A stretch of 64,000 nucleotides of DNA, taken from NCBI RefSeq assembly GCF_021347895.1, contig NC_067125.1, positions 5,598,268 to 5,662,267 on the forward strand, read 5' to 3'. Within the stretch, counting starts at the first letter, position 1. Each line of letters opens with the position of its first letter. Source of the stretch: Acanthochromis polyacanthus. Lineage: Eukaryota; Chordata; Actinopteri; Pomacentridae. The translations under genes and the position numbers were made by a program. Below, piece after piece: positions 51,401-63,400 of this stretch. Under the pieces are notes generated by a model, which was not told where the DNA came from, did not search any database, and saw nothing but the letters and a program-made list of their open reading frames with translations.

Positions 51401-54400
51401 CGTAATCGTCCAAGATGACTAAAAAAAATCAAGATTTTATTTTTTGGCCACATCGCCCAGCCCTACTTCAATCAGTTAGTTGATTAATCAGTTAGTCGGC
51501 TAACAGGAATTACAGACACAGTTTGATAAATGATAGTTTGTGTACATGAAATGCTCAAAATTCCAAAATAAAAATGTGAATTTTTTTGGTAGTTTTCCAC
51601 ACTTTGCTATGCTAATAATAAACACATATTCTGTGTGCTTTTGACTGTTGGTTAGACAAATACAGCAACTAGAATGTTGTTGATTTCCACTGTTTTCTGA
51701 AACTTTACACCATGAAAGGGTATGAATTATTCAAGAAGATAATAGTCAGACATGTTTAGAATGAAAGCAGCCTTACAGTTCTCCTTTCATGATAGATTGA
51801 TACTTTTCAATCAATCACTCAATCAATCAATGAAAATGTATTTATTGAGTGCTTTACAACACTCAAGGTGACCAAAGTGCTTTCCAGTTAAAATCAAACA
51901 GTAAAATTAGAATAGAAGCAAATTAAAAGAAAGCATGTCAAAAAAATAAGCTAAGCTAAAATAAAATGTCACCACATTACTGAGTATTAAAAGCCAGTCT
52001 GAAAAAGTGTGTTTTGAGTCGGGCTTTTAAAGGCCAAACAGAAACGGAGGCAAAACAAAACTCTACAACAAATGGATGAGCTAAAAGTAGAAGATGAAAT
52101 GGATGATTCTTCTCTGGATACTTTCAGACAAATTTAGTCAGCTTATGTGGATCTAAATATTTGTTCTTAAACTTGGGGCTTTTTGCTCTTGGGCAGTTTT
52201 CTGTTCTACAGGGTTAACAGACCAGGGTGGTAGTTTAGTCCAAACGAACATCCAAATATGCAGTCTTAATATAAATGTAAGTTGGACTGCTCATGTGTTT
52301 GTCTCTACCTACAGCCAGTCATGGTAAGCTTTAGTTGGATTGAACTTATTGGCCTGTTTCAAGTCCAGAGCAGACAGTGCATACAGTATAAAGTTCTACT
52401 CTGTGTATAAAGTTAGCTCCTTTGCTTTTCTTAGAAGCAGCCAGCAGGACACCTCCCTCTTGAGGAAGTCTCTGCACATTATGGTCTGTAGCTCCGCCCC
52501 CTACCCCCTCCTGTTCACACAAATTCCTCCCCACCTCTCACAAGACCTGAGTAAGGTTAGGGGGGTGTCGGCTGCTCTCCATCCGTCCCAAAGTAGCACA
52601 GCCAGTTGTGAAATCACTTTAGAGTACAGGAGGAGCCGTGTAGAGAGCAGCTCTGTGAGCCACATCTCCAGGTCCTGTTAGAGGTGTAGGTACCGTTCCT
52701 GTCAGCTATGGATCGGTACCATGTGCTGGGTGGCAGCAGGACTGTACCGGCGCTGGGACGAGCTCAGAGCAGGGAGCAGGCCGTGGTGTATCTGCTGGCT
52801 CTGGCTAAAGAGAAGCCAGTATTTCTGAACAGCATGGCAGCACTCATGAAGGTAACTGATGCCGCTGCTAATATTAACAAAGCTCAGCCAGTTGTTGCTC
52901 TCTGACTGCACTTAAATAGACTGTGTTCTGACGATTCTGTGGTGAGGTTTGGATTCGGATAATACATGTGCTGTTCTGAGACCTGCTGGCTGCATGTGAT
53001 GTTGTGTGGTTACAAGCTTGCTGCTGGTTCAGCTGTTAACAAGAGGCGCTTTCAGGCCCTCAGTCGGCTTTTGTTCTTGGGATTTCATGAGTTGAACTTG
53101 AGAAATGTGTTACATGTTTTCATATTATTGCACGTGGCATATGCACATAATGTGTAGTGTGTGGAAATTGCAGTTGTGTAGTAAAACCACAGAAGCAGGT
53201 AGAAACCTGCTGTGCAAAGTAGATGCTTTCAAAAGTCACATCACTGAGGAGATCCTGCAGTAAACACACAGCTGTTGAACAAATATGCCCTAAGAGCTAC
53301 GTTTGAGCACAGCTAGCATGCCAGGGATGTAAAGTTTCTATGGTAACTGTTCTAGTTCCTCATAGAAGACAAACTGCTTTTGAAATAAGCCTGTCCAAAT
53401 TTCCAGCATCACAAGTTCCTTTAAAAGTTCAACGGCTCTGGAACAGTTTTCTCAGAATTGTGGCTCTGTAAAGCTGAAAAATTTCGGGGGATTTGTGTTT
53501 TCGTTTTCTTGCTGAGAGTTAGATGAGAAAATCAATGCTTCTCATGTCTGTGTTTAAGTAAGCAGCTAAGAGGCAATTAGCATACAGTAGCTTCGTATAA
53601 AGACTAGAAATGGGGAAGCAGCGAGCCTGGCTCTGTTTGAAGGGAACAAAATGCTCCAACCAGCACCTCTAAGGCTCACTGATTAATTACCACTGGACAC
53701 AGTCACACTTCAGGTCTCCAGTCTTTATGCTAAGCTAACCTTTTACTAGTTTTAGCTTCACATTTACTGTATGTACATGCATGATGTTCGCTAAAGTCTG
53801 GACACAGGAAATCTCATTAGCTATCATTTTTTTTGCCTCCACACATTAAATAAGTTCACGTGAATCTTACAAAGCGCATCAACCTCTCCACCACAAGTGA
53901 TGGAAATCATATTGAAGGTGTTATTTGTTATGAATCCGATTGAATAAAATGTTGTTGAAATGAAATTTCTTGAAAATATGTATTTTTGCCCATGTGTCCG
54001 ACTTTAGGGACACACTGTAGACGAGACTGGTTTCAGTCTTTCTATCCAAGTCTTAACAAAAAGACAAAAAAGAGACAAATTTTCACAAATGAATCCATTT
54101 TTGAGAAGACAAATGAGTGAGGAATTGGATAATTATGTGACAGGAATAGGTAATAGAGTGACAGAGTGATATATCTGGGAGCTTATGGTTTGTCTAAAGT
54201 TTAAACTTTTAGCAGAGAAGGGTGAAAAGGGCAACGGTTCATGCTGTGACTCAGACTCAACTGATTTAGTGGATGAACATGGAGCAGAAGAGTGGAATGT
54301 GGTTGTACTGATGATGGCTGTTGAATGAGACTGTTTTGTTTAATAGAGAGATGGCGATAGTAAATAGATTGGTCTTCAAAACATTACACCAAAAGAACCA

Positions 54401-57400
54401 GCACACTGAATTTAAAACTTGCTGTGTCGGTGCATTGAAACATCACATAAGTAAATGTCTGTCGGGGCTCTGAAGAAAAATAGAAAGCATCAGTGGAGCC
54501 TTGCAAGCATCACTGTAGCTCTCAAACATTTTAAAATAGAACCCTTTAAGCTTCAGTGTACCGCCGGCGGTACACTTACTAATTTGCATAGGAATTTCAA
54601 GAATGTCCGACGGGTGCAAATGCGATTATACAAACACTATACACCGATGGAAAGCTTAGATTCTCATGAATCCGCCGGTATAAACCACTTTCAGATGTGA
54701 TTACCACAGCGGGTGAGAAAAACACATTTGTCCGACAAAAACAAATATTCATCCATCCGTTCTCTATACACGGCTTCAAAGCACACAGCGCGACTCACAT
54801 TTCCGGGTTTATTATTACACACACAAAAAAAGATTCCACAAAAAACGGCCATAATCCAACCTTTTACATCAGATGACACAAGCCAGTAAACTATTTTGTC
54901 CAAAACATGTCCTGAAGTCGGTATAAAATCCCCGAATCGGTCGTTTTCAAGGAAATGCACCTCCCGATGCGCGTCCAATATTCCCCGTATTTTTCGTAAT
55001 TTTTTTAATTTAAAAATAGAATATTAGCGATTTTTTTGTACTGAAAACGGCTGGAATTGACTGAAGCTTAAAGGGTTAAAAAGATTGAAAAGAAATCAGC
55101 AAGTAAAATGGAACAGAAACTGACTTTAAAATTGCGCAGCACTTTTGTAATTTACTTTCCACATGCGTGACGTTATGTTTTACAGTCACCTGGAAACACC
55201 TACAGTCCAATTAACTATTTACTGTGCATTGTTATTGCATTTCTGTAATTAAAAATGGTTAAATGAATTACCTGCTTCAGTTTAATGGAGCCAGCGTCAC
55301 CTTCAGTGTGACCTCGTGTAACCTTCATTTTACTTTTAAACTCAATCAGTTTTCAGATAATGCTGGAATCAGTTCGTGTTGCACATTTTTAGACATACTA
55401 ACTGCAGTGCTCAAGGGATGGCAGTGTCTGCCTGCCAGTCCACCGCTCTGGTTCAGACTGAAGTTTCTCAGCAGCATTAGTATGAACGCCATGAAACCGT
55501 GTGCAGACCTCTGACAGAACCACAGTTCTGTGAAAGCTGTTCCAGTGCCTTTGAAACTTGTGATGCTGGAGGTTTGCCCAGAACCATCATCAGGTCCTGC
55601 ATGCTTTGGGCTAATTACCTGTGGAGCTAAGAACATTCCCATCAGCCTCAGCTGCACTTTGTACTGCATGTAATTTGGATCAGAGATCAAGTAGTTTTAG
55701 CCACATCTGAAATTCTGTGCTCAGATTGTTGCACACAGTGGCAAATGTAAACAATCTCGTGTAATCTGCTGTTTCCCTTGTTTTGGGGTGTTCATCTTGA
55801 CATAAACAGCTGACAGCTGGGAAACTGTCTACATGGTTCTGCTGTTTACTTTGGCTGGTATGTTCGTGGAATCTCCTCCAGCTAAACAATCTCACATGGA
55901 TATCCACCACGGGGTTTCACTACTGTACCAACCAGCTGCTGTGTACTGAGTTTTTGTGAGAATATTGATATTTAATCTCATAATTTCTTGCACACAGCAA
56001 ATTGTTGAACTTAACGAGGCTGATGAAACCGGCTGCACATCTTCCAGACTCCGTCGTATCTCCATCCTTAACAATAATCAAGCCATAAGCCTCCTCCTTA
56101 TCCCCAGCAGTGTTTGGGAGAGCATAAAAAAGCGACGCTGATGTAGCCTTTAATCACTCTATCTGGGCTTTGATGTTGCTGGAAGTGTTTGACAGGATAA
56201 CTGGAACCTGTTCTGCACTTTGTGAGATGCCTGCAAGGCTCGGATCCCAGTCGAGAAGGAGGATCCAGCGGCTTAAATGTCAGCCGCCCCCATCGGGAGC
56301 ACAGACTCCATAGTTTCATTTGGAGATCAGTGCCAGTGACACCAGCACGAAAGACCACCAGCCTATTATCCAGAGAGGTTGGCAGTCCCTGGAGAGCCTG
56401 CTCATCCTATTCCCCCTGCCTGGCTTTGATGCTCGTGTGTTCCGCAGGGATATAGGGAATAAAAAGCAGCAGCAGAAAATAAAATAGAAACTGCACTTTG
56501 TAGGGATCGTCTGTTTGTTGCTCCTCTGGGTCCTGAACACGATGAACTCTCCAAGGATCAGAGTGTGATCATGAATAGGGTTTGTTTTGCAGACTGTTAA
56601 GGAGAAAGCAAATGTGAATCTTCCCTCCCGCCTGCAGATATATGTAGAGAATAAGGCTTTGTTGAACTTTCCCAGTTTGCTCTGGAAGTACTATGAGATC
56701 TCTGTTTACGCCTGTGATGTAGGTGAGCGTGGCAATGAAGAATTCGGCTGTACGCTTTAAAAGTAACTGCTCTGATCAAATGCTAGGCAGACGAGGGAAG
56801 ACCCCTGGGGCGCTCAGGGAGGAGGAGGAGGGGAAGAGGAGGGAAGCATTAAAGGGCATGAGAGAAAACAGGAGACACCAAGTCTCAGGGGAGAGAGGGA
56901 GACATGAGGAAGAGATCCTGACTGCGGGAGGATGAAAATACCGAAAAGAAAGAGTAAAGTGAGGAGCACATAGTGACTAAATGAGGGGAAACTGCCAGAG
57001 TGAGATGTAGGATGACTGTTTAAAGTTCATACAAGAATGAATGGATGGGATCATTAGTGATGGCTGCACATTGTTGTAAATGTTGTGTGACAGTTGCATC
57101 CAGTAAATTATTGCAATAACGTCAGTATGAGTTTAAAGCAACACATCTTATGGACATCATTGTGTAGCCATAACCATGCCTTTGCATTTCAACGATTCAG
57201 TGGTGAAGTTTATTGCTATTAATCCACTCAAAGACTGACTTCATTTCCACTCCTAAATTTGTATTTAAGTCCCTAATTGTTGGTTCGTCATTTGTCATGT
57301 CTGATGAGATTTGTAGTTTCAGTTTAAAAGTCTGTAGCTAGCTTTAGCATCAAAGACTAGAAGGTAGCCTTGCTTGGTAACCATGTCCTCAGCTCTGGGT

Positions 57401-60400
57401 TGTAGTGTGATAATCTTAACCGTCTTGTCACATATCAGACATGTTTAATCTTTATTGAAGAAGATCCACTGAGTCGTAGAACAGTTGGGGAACTTCAAAG
57501 CTGCATCTGTAAGGTCTGCACGTGACCAAATCCGGCCCGAACATCGACTCAAACCAAGATCCTAAACCAGATTTGTCCCCCGGTTGTCGGGAGGTGAAAA
57601 GGGGCTAAGTCTGCCTAAAACTCCTGTAGTCTGAGCCTGGCTTATCTCCCTGCTGGCCGCTGCTTCATAAGGCACTAGAGTGTATCAGTCAGCATGCTAA
57701 CTCTGTAAGAAATGTAGAGTACAAGTCAAATTAGATGAATCATTTATTTCTTTAACTTTCAACGAGAAAGATGCCCTTCTCTGTGAGCGCAGTCTCAACC
57801 TGCATAAGTAAATAAAAAACAAGGCATTTCTTTCATCAAACATTCCATAGTCTTACTTGTTAGATTGCTGCTTTAGAGACAAAGAAAATAGATTTCCCTC
57901 CTGAACAACGGTTAGCATTGAAAGCATTACCTAGCAGCAGTAGCAGCTTCGGCCTCAGAATGTCTTCATCCAGCCCAGCTGTCAGGAGAGCCACCCACTA
58001 AGTGAGACGAGGAGGGCTGTGGAATGCGTCAACTGGTGTCTGAGGTTGGGTTGGAGCTCAGAGGAGTGTGGGAACTCAGGTATTCCTGCACAGCTCCATG
58101 GCTAGCAGGAGGCATCTCCCTCTGATTAATCCAGAGGACTTTCACCCTCCACTGGGGCTTTCTGTTATACTCACATGTGGGATTTCCACTGGCTGCATAC
58201 CATACCAGTCTAGTATAGCACAACCTGCTGCTTCATTATGGGGTTTTTCAACAATCTGTCCTCATGCAAACCTTAGGAATTTATCGTTCTGACAACAAAG
58301 CATTTGTGTTTGCTGATTTGTTTTAGTGGAGTATATGTATATATATATAAAAACACTGAGTTAGTGGATGCTGACATCCACCATGAACCATCAAGAGAAG
58401 GTTTCTGTCTGGGTCTCTGTAGATGGTTGATGAATATTACTATAGTATATGAATTAATTGTAATTAGTAAACACGCTGAAACAGGCTGCGTGTTTGTGTT
58501 CATCACACTGTAGGCAGTTTCAGACTCGTGACTTAGCTTTCTTTCCCTTTGATGAGTATTAAGCAAACAGAACACATCCACACAAGAGGGAGCATTTTAT
58601 TTTGTCTTGAGATACCTGCAGATACTTTTCAAACATTTGTTGTTGGATGATTCCACATAAATACAGAAAGGAGTTTGTCATTTTTCACACCTGCCATTTT
58701 ACTGAAAACACTTCAGATCTTCAGATACGAGTGTGTCTGAAGCCTTTGGTTTGGATGTGAGGAGCCTCTGAACAGCAGATGACTGAATTTTGCTGTGGAG
58801 CTCTTCCACTGTCACCGCTCATCCTGGGGGTGGGGGTTGTTGTTGTTTCGGTGGTGTCAGACACTGGGGGTGTCACCGTCTTTTAAAGGCCAGTATTTGT
58901 TCATCTGTCTTCTGACTGAAGTTGTCTTGACTTGAATGTGCGCCTCATGTGAAGGTTTGAGCTTTTTCTTCTCACGGTGTCCATCATGAGAGTAAGTAAC
59001 CCCAGATTTTCATTTCTTTTCTTTTTGCACAGCAGATGTGGATTTATGTTGACAACATGTTTCAGGTTAATGGCTGAGAAACCTCTTGTAGACTCGTAGA
59101 TTTAATTAAGCTATTTCCGCTTAATTTAGGTTCATATATCTTAGTCATTTGCCAGGGTAAAATTTGAAAGACCTCCATTTGCATAGCTTTATTGAACAAC
59201 TGTGAAAATGTCTGTTGTTCGAGCCAAATCCTCACGGTTTCCAACTGGGACATGGAAGCTTGGCATCTGGTAAAAAGGTTCGGATCGACACACTGACCTG
59301 TTGTACCACCTCGTTCCTTCCCAGCCGGCTCCGAGAGGCCTGAGGGACCTGCCAACCACATCTACTGAGAAACCTAGAAACTCACAAAATGGGCGATTTT
59401 TTTTTTTTTTTTAGTGCCTGTGGCAGCAACAACCTTTAGTGCATGCAAAAAAACAGAAAGATGTGACTCGCTCTAATCTGTCAACATGAATTTGATTGGT
59501 GGTACCATTTAAGCACGGCTTGACTGCATATGTCAGGCATCAAATTTGAAGTTGATTTATGTTGAGGCCAAACACATTTAAGGGTACAAAGTCTGTCTGC
59601 GATCCTGCTACTCATCTACCAAACAGGTTTGGTAGCCTGAAGGCTGTCTGGCAATTAAATGAGACAATTTCAATCAGCTTTCTCGACTGAACCGAGACAG
59701 GCGTCGGAACGCTGAGTGGTCTAATCTGTCTGTGTGTGGATGTTCAAGCAGATGTTGAGTAGGAGGACTTGTGTTGTCGCAGACTTGCCAGGAAATGTTT
59801 GAAGTTTGACTCTCTTCTGGTGGATATACAACACAGTTCTGGTGCCCAAAGGGGTCTTTTTCTAGCACCCACTCAGTAAAGCGCTAACTGGTCCCAGATT
59901 ACAGGTTGAAGCTAATGTTGGGGCTGTAGCTGCTAATCATGCAGATACTCCTTCACTGGGGAAGCTTTGTACGTTGCAGTGCGATGGAGAAGACACACCA
60001 GGGCTTTCATTTGTTGGTGAGAACAATTTGGCTTGCCAAGTGTTCCTGTGTGACAAGGAACAGACTGGGCCTGAAGTAGAACGTAAACATAAAATGACAT
60101 TTTCACCAAACCCGAAAAGCAGAAAACATTTTAGTCGAACAATTTGCTGGGTGATTTATGCTTGACTGTTTAATACTAAGATCTGAGAAGATCATCACCT
60201 GCCTATCAAACGCTGGTTGGTGTTTGCTGGGTAGCTGTCATTCGTATGACTGCAGACCTCAAGAGACGCCGTGTCTGCAGCTGAACCCCTCCAGTGGAGA
60301 GTTCAGAGGTCACCCTGCTGGAATGGTCTGCTGGGGCTCCCATAGGTGGGCTGAGCCCTCATAGTGACAGCTGGACAACCAGCCACACAGTCTGACTCCC

Positions 60401-63400
60401 AGATAACACCAAGGAAGAGAGGAGTGCAGGCTGCCGTGTTTCAGGAGTTCATCGTAGAGTTTTTGTTTATTGATACAGAAGCTACGTGACAAATACATCC
60501 TACTAGTCATACTTTATTCTACCGAGAGATCACCAGTTAGAGTATTGATGTTCATGTTAATCCAGTCAGTCGTTACATGAAGATTCTTTACACACTAGCC
60601 GGTAGTGTGTAATCCCCACGGTTCAATTAAACTTTTTGTTCCATTTTAGTTCATTACTTGGCCAAGGAATGTGGCGGAGTAATGTGACGATCGGCGTGCG
60701 TTTGTTCTTCTGTGAATCTGTCTGTCTGTCAGCAGCATCACTCAAAAACGGACAAACAGATTTGGATGAAATTTTCAGGGAAGGTCAGAAATTTTTGGTG
60801 TCATTTAAAAAAAAAAAGATGCTGTGAAATCCATGACCTGCTGACAGGCGTTGTAGTTCTGAGGCTTTAGGACCATGACACTTACCTCGATAGAGATCTG
60901 CAGTAGTTACGATGAAGCTATTTTGACGGTCAATTTCCAGGAAAAAAAACACTTCAGCTGACTTTCTTTACAACTCATGTTATTACTAATGGACTGTTTC
61001 TGAGCTGTGGACAACTAAAATGTTCACTGGAACTTTTTGTTGTTTTCAGGTGTTGTATAGATGCTCTCAGCTGATTTAATTGAGAAAATAGCCTGCTGTT
61101 TGATCAATAATAAAACGATTAATTGGCTGCAGCTCTCCATTCAGCATCAGGCCTGCTTTCAGCTTCAACCTCTGAGCTGGTGGTCTTTAGATTGTCCTAC
61201 TGTGGCAACACCAAGCAGCACACAAACAGGAAATGGGATAGAAGTAACATATTGACCTCTGCAGTCCTGTCTGTGGTGTAGGCTTACACTGGCATATCAG
61301 TGTGATCAAATATAAAGCTAATAAGGGCTCTTCATTAAAATTAGATACAGCTTGTCAGGCAGATTTTAAACTGTGTGTTTTTACACCCAAATTCAGTTGC
61401 TGCATTGAATACAATAAAGGGAAAAAGAGAGATTTTTAGTGTATTTATTCTTCCACGTGTCTGTCTCTAATCTGATGTCCTTATTTGTGTTTGGATGTTC
61501 CACAGGAAAGACAGCGACTAGAGACCATCCTAAACCTCTGTGCTGAATATAACAAAGGAGACAGCCCTGGCCTGGACCCCCTGGGTTCAGGAAGGACGGG
61601 TTTTCTGGGTCTGTCCGATGGCTCTGTGCGGAGACCGTCTATGGAGAATGTCTTGGGAGGGATGCCGACCTCAGCCTCGCTCCGCCTGGCGCAGAGGCAG
61701 AGGGAGAGTGATGAGGAGAACCTGAAGGAGGAGTGTAGTAGTACAGAGAGCACTCATCAGGAGGTGAGGGCATCTCCTGCTCCCAGCACAGCATCAGCAC
61801 TGCACAATGGAGACCGACAGGTCAGAGGGAATGCTTCTATCCCTGTAAAGATGCTCTCTGTGCATGTCGCTGTGGAACCAGCATGTGCAAACGCTTTGCT
61901 GCATCCGTGGTTCTCAAAGTGTGGTTGACCAGAGATCTGAGAGATCCTGAGTGAAGCAGACGTTTGAGGTGGCCATGTGTATAACAGAGCTGTTAGTCTG
62001 CACAGCTGACGACCGCTTTAATGAGGTCTTCAGAGTTACAAAGTCATGCAGTTATTGTTTTTTCCATATTGCTCAGGGTGCTACTAGCATGCAGGATGTT
62101 GCTTAACATGGATGCATGTGATGTGAACGTCATGTATGGGTTATGTAAGACTGAGCTGTTTGGTCCTACATGTCAGGAACCCTGCATGACCTGAAAAAAC
62201 AGATGTCAGACAGATAGGAGTGTACATTTTAGAGTATTTACTGTAACGTCTGCACCAAGTTCAGCCCACAAAACCTTAGCTGAAAGATCAAATGACTTGT
62301 TTACTGTAAACCAGTGATCATCAACTGGCGGCCCGCGGGCCGAATCCAGCCCTCCGAACCGTCCAATCCGGCCCGCGACTGGATTCCAAAATTGTGAGGA
62401 TCAAAGAGAAAATATCATGTGGTCCATACTATTAAAGCAGTCAGTCCAGTCATTATTAAAGGATCTGTTTTCCACATCAACTTTTCGTTTTGTGGCCTTA
62501 GAGAGTGCCATTTTACCCGTGTTAAGAGGTCTTTTCCTGTCACTTCTGCGGTGTTTCTTTTTCAAGTGCTCTGTGAATAAAGTTGACTTGAGATGAGGCC
62601 AAATATCTCTATCACTCCTAGTGGTTGACTGTGGTACAGGTGATAGGAGCACTGACTCATAAAGGCTAAAAATGCCTTCAGTTTTGTAATGAAATGGAAA
62701 AAATATAAAAAATAAACATCAAATAATAATGTTATGCCAAAATTCGATTTTTATTTAATTTTTGTTTGAGGGTCCGGCCCCCAAAGTGACTGTCCGGTAA
62801 AATTCTGGCCCTCTGGCAAATATAGTTGGTGACCCCTGCTGTAAACACTTGGTGAACATGAGAGGTCAAGTTAAATTACTGTCGTTTTTAAAGCAACAGA
62901 TATTTATTACAAGTGCTTCCCGTTAGAGAAATAAAGTTCTTGTCATTCATTTGCTTGATCTCTTTAGATTTTAAGGTTAAGATATAACAGTAGAATGACA
63001 GAAGTCTGTAGTTGAAAACACAAAGCTACTCTGCTTCTTTCTGCACTTTTTAAATGCAGCCCTGCTTTTTGTGCTGTGATATTACAGATCTGCTAAACAG
63101 TAGGAAACTTATGTTTGCACTGATTCCTGCATGAGGCGTATTCAGAAGTCCATCCTTGTTCAATGTTTCTGTTTCTTCTCTCGCTGCTGAATACAAATAT
63201 GTTTTAACTCAGCCAGTCGATGCCAATATTCAGTTATTTTTAACTGAGAAGTCACATTTCTTGTCAGAAATTCGTATTTCTGGTAACATTATGGGTTCCC
63301 CATGGATACCCAAATCCCACTTAAAACATATTTATATATATATAGCACTGAGTCATGAATTCATCCATAGCTGTGTGTAAACCTGAGAGATCACAGTCAC

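Larger units (their letters stand above)
36391..61505 (+). other. phldb1: phldb1 intron, 25.1 kb
   Basis: Bounded by phase-0 splice sites (GTGAGT and CACAG). It separates EQEMERL from ERQRLETIL, adjacent in the known protein. It contains most of the young transposons of the window plus one or two candidate alternative first exons. I see nothing recognisable in 36400-38040, 38410-40750, 41240-42205, 43065-44570, 46080-47035, 47385-48325 (except a CA-rich run near 47885-47920), 48595-50945, 52050-52485, 52855-53435, 55080-58800, 59000-60655 (except a poly-T run near 59396) or 60820-61500. Confidence 0.9.

Noticed and set aside
56638..56722. 85-bp exon-like stretch (AG before, GTGAGC after) encoding IYVENKALLNFPSLLWKYYE
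   Set aside because: Its phase (0 to 1) does not fit between 36390 and 61506, and the peptide is absent from the known protein at this junction.
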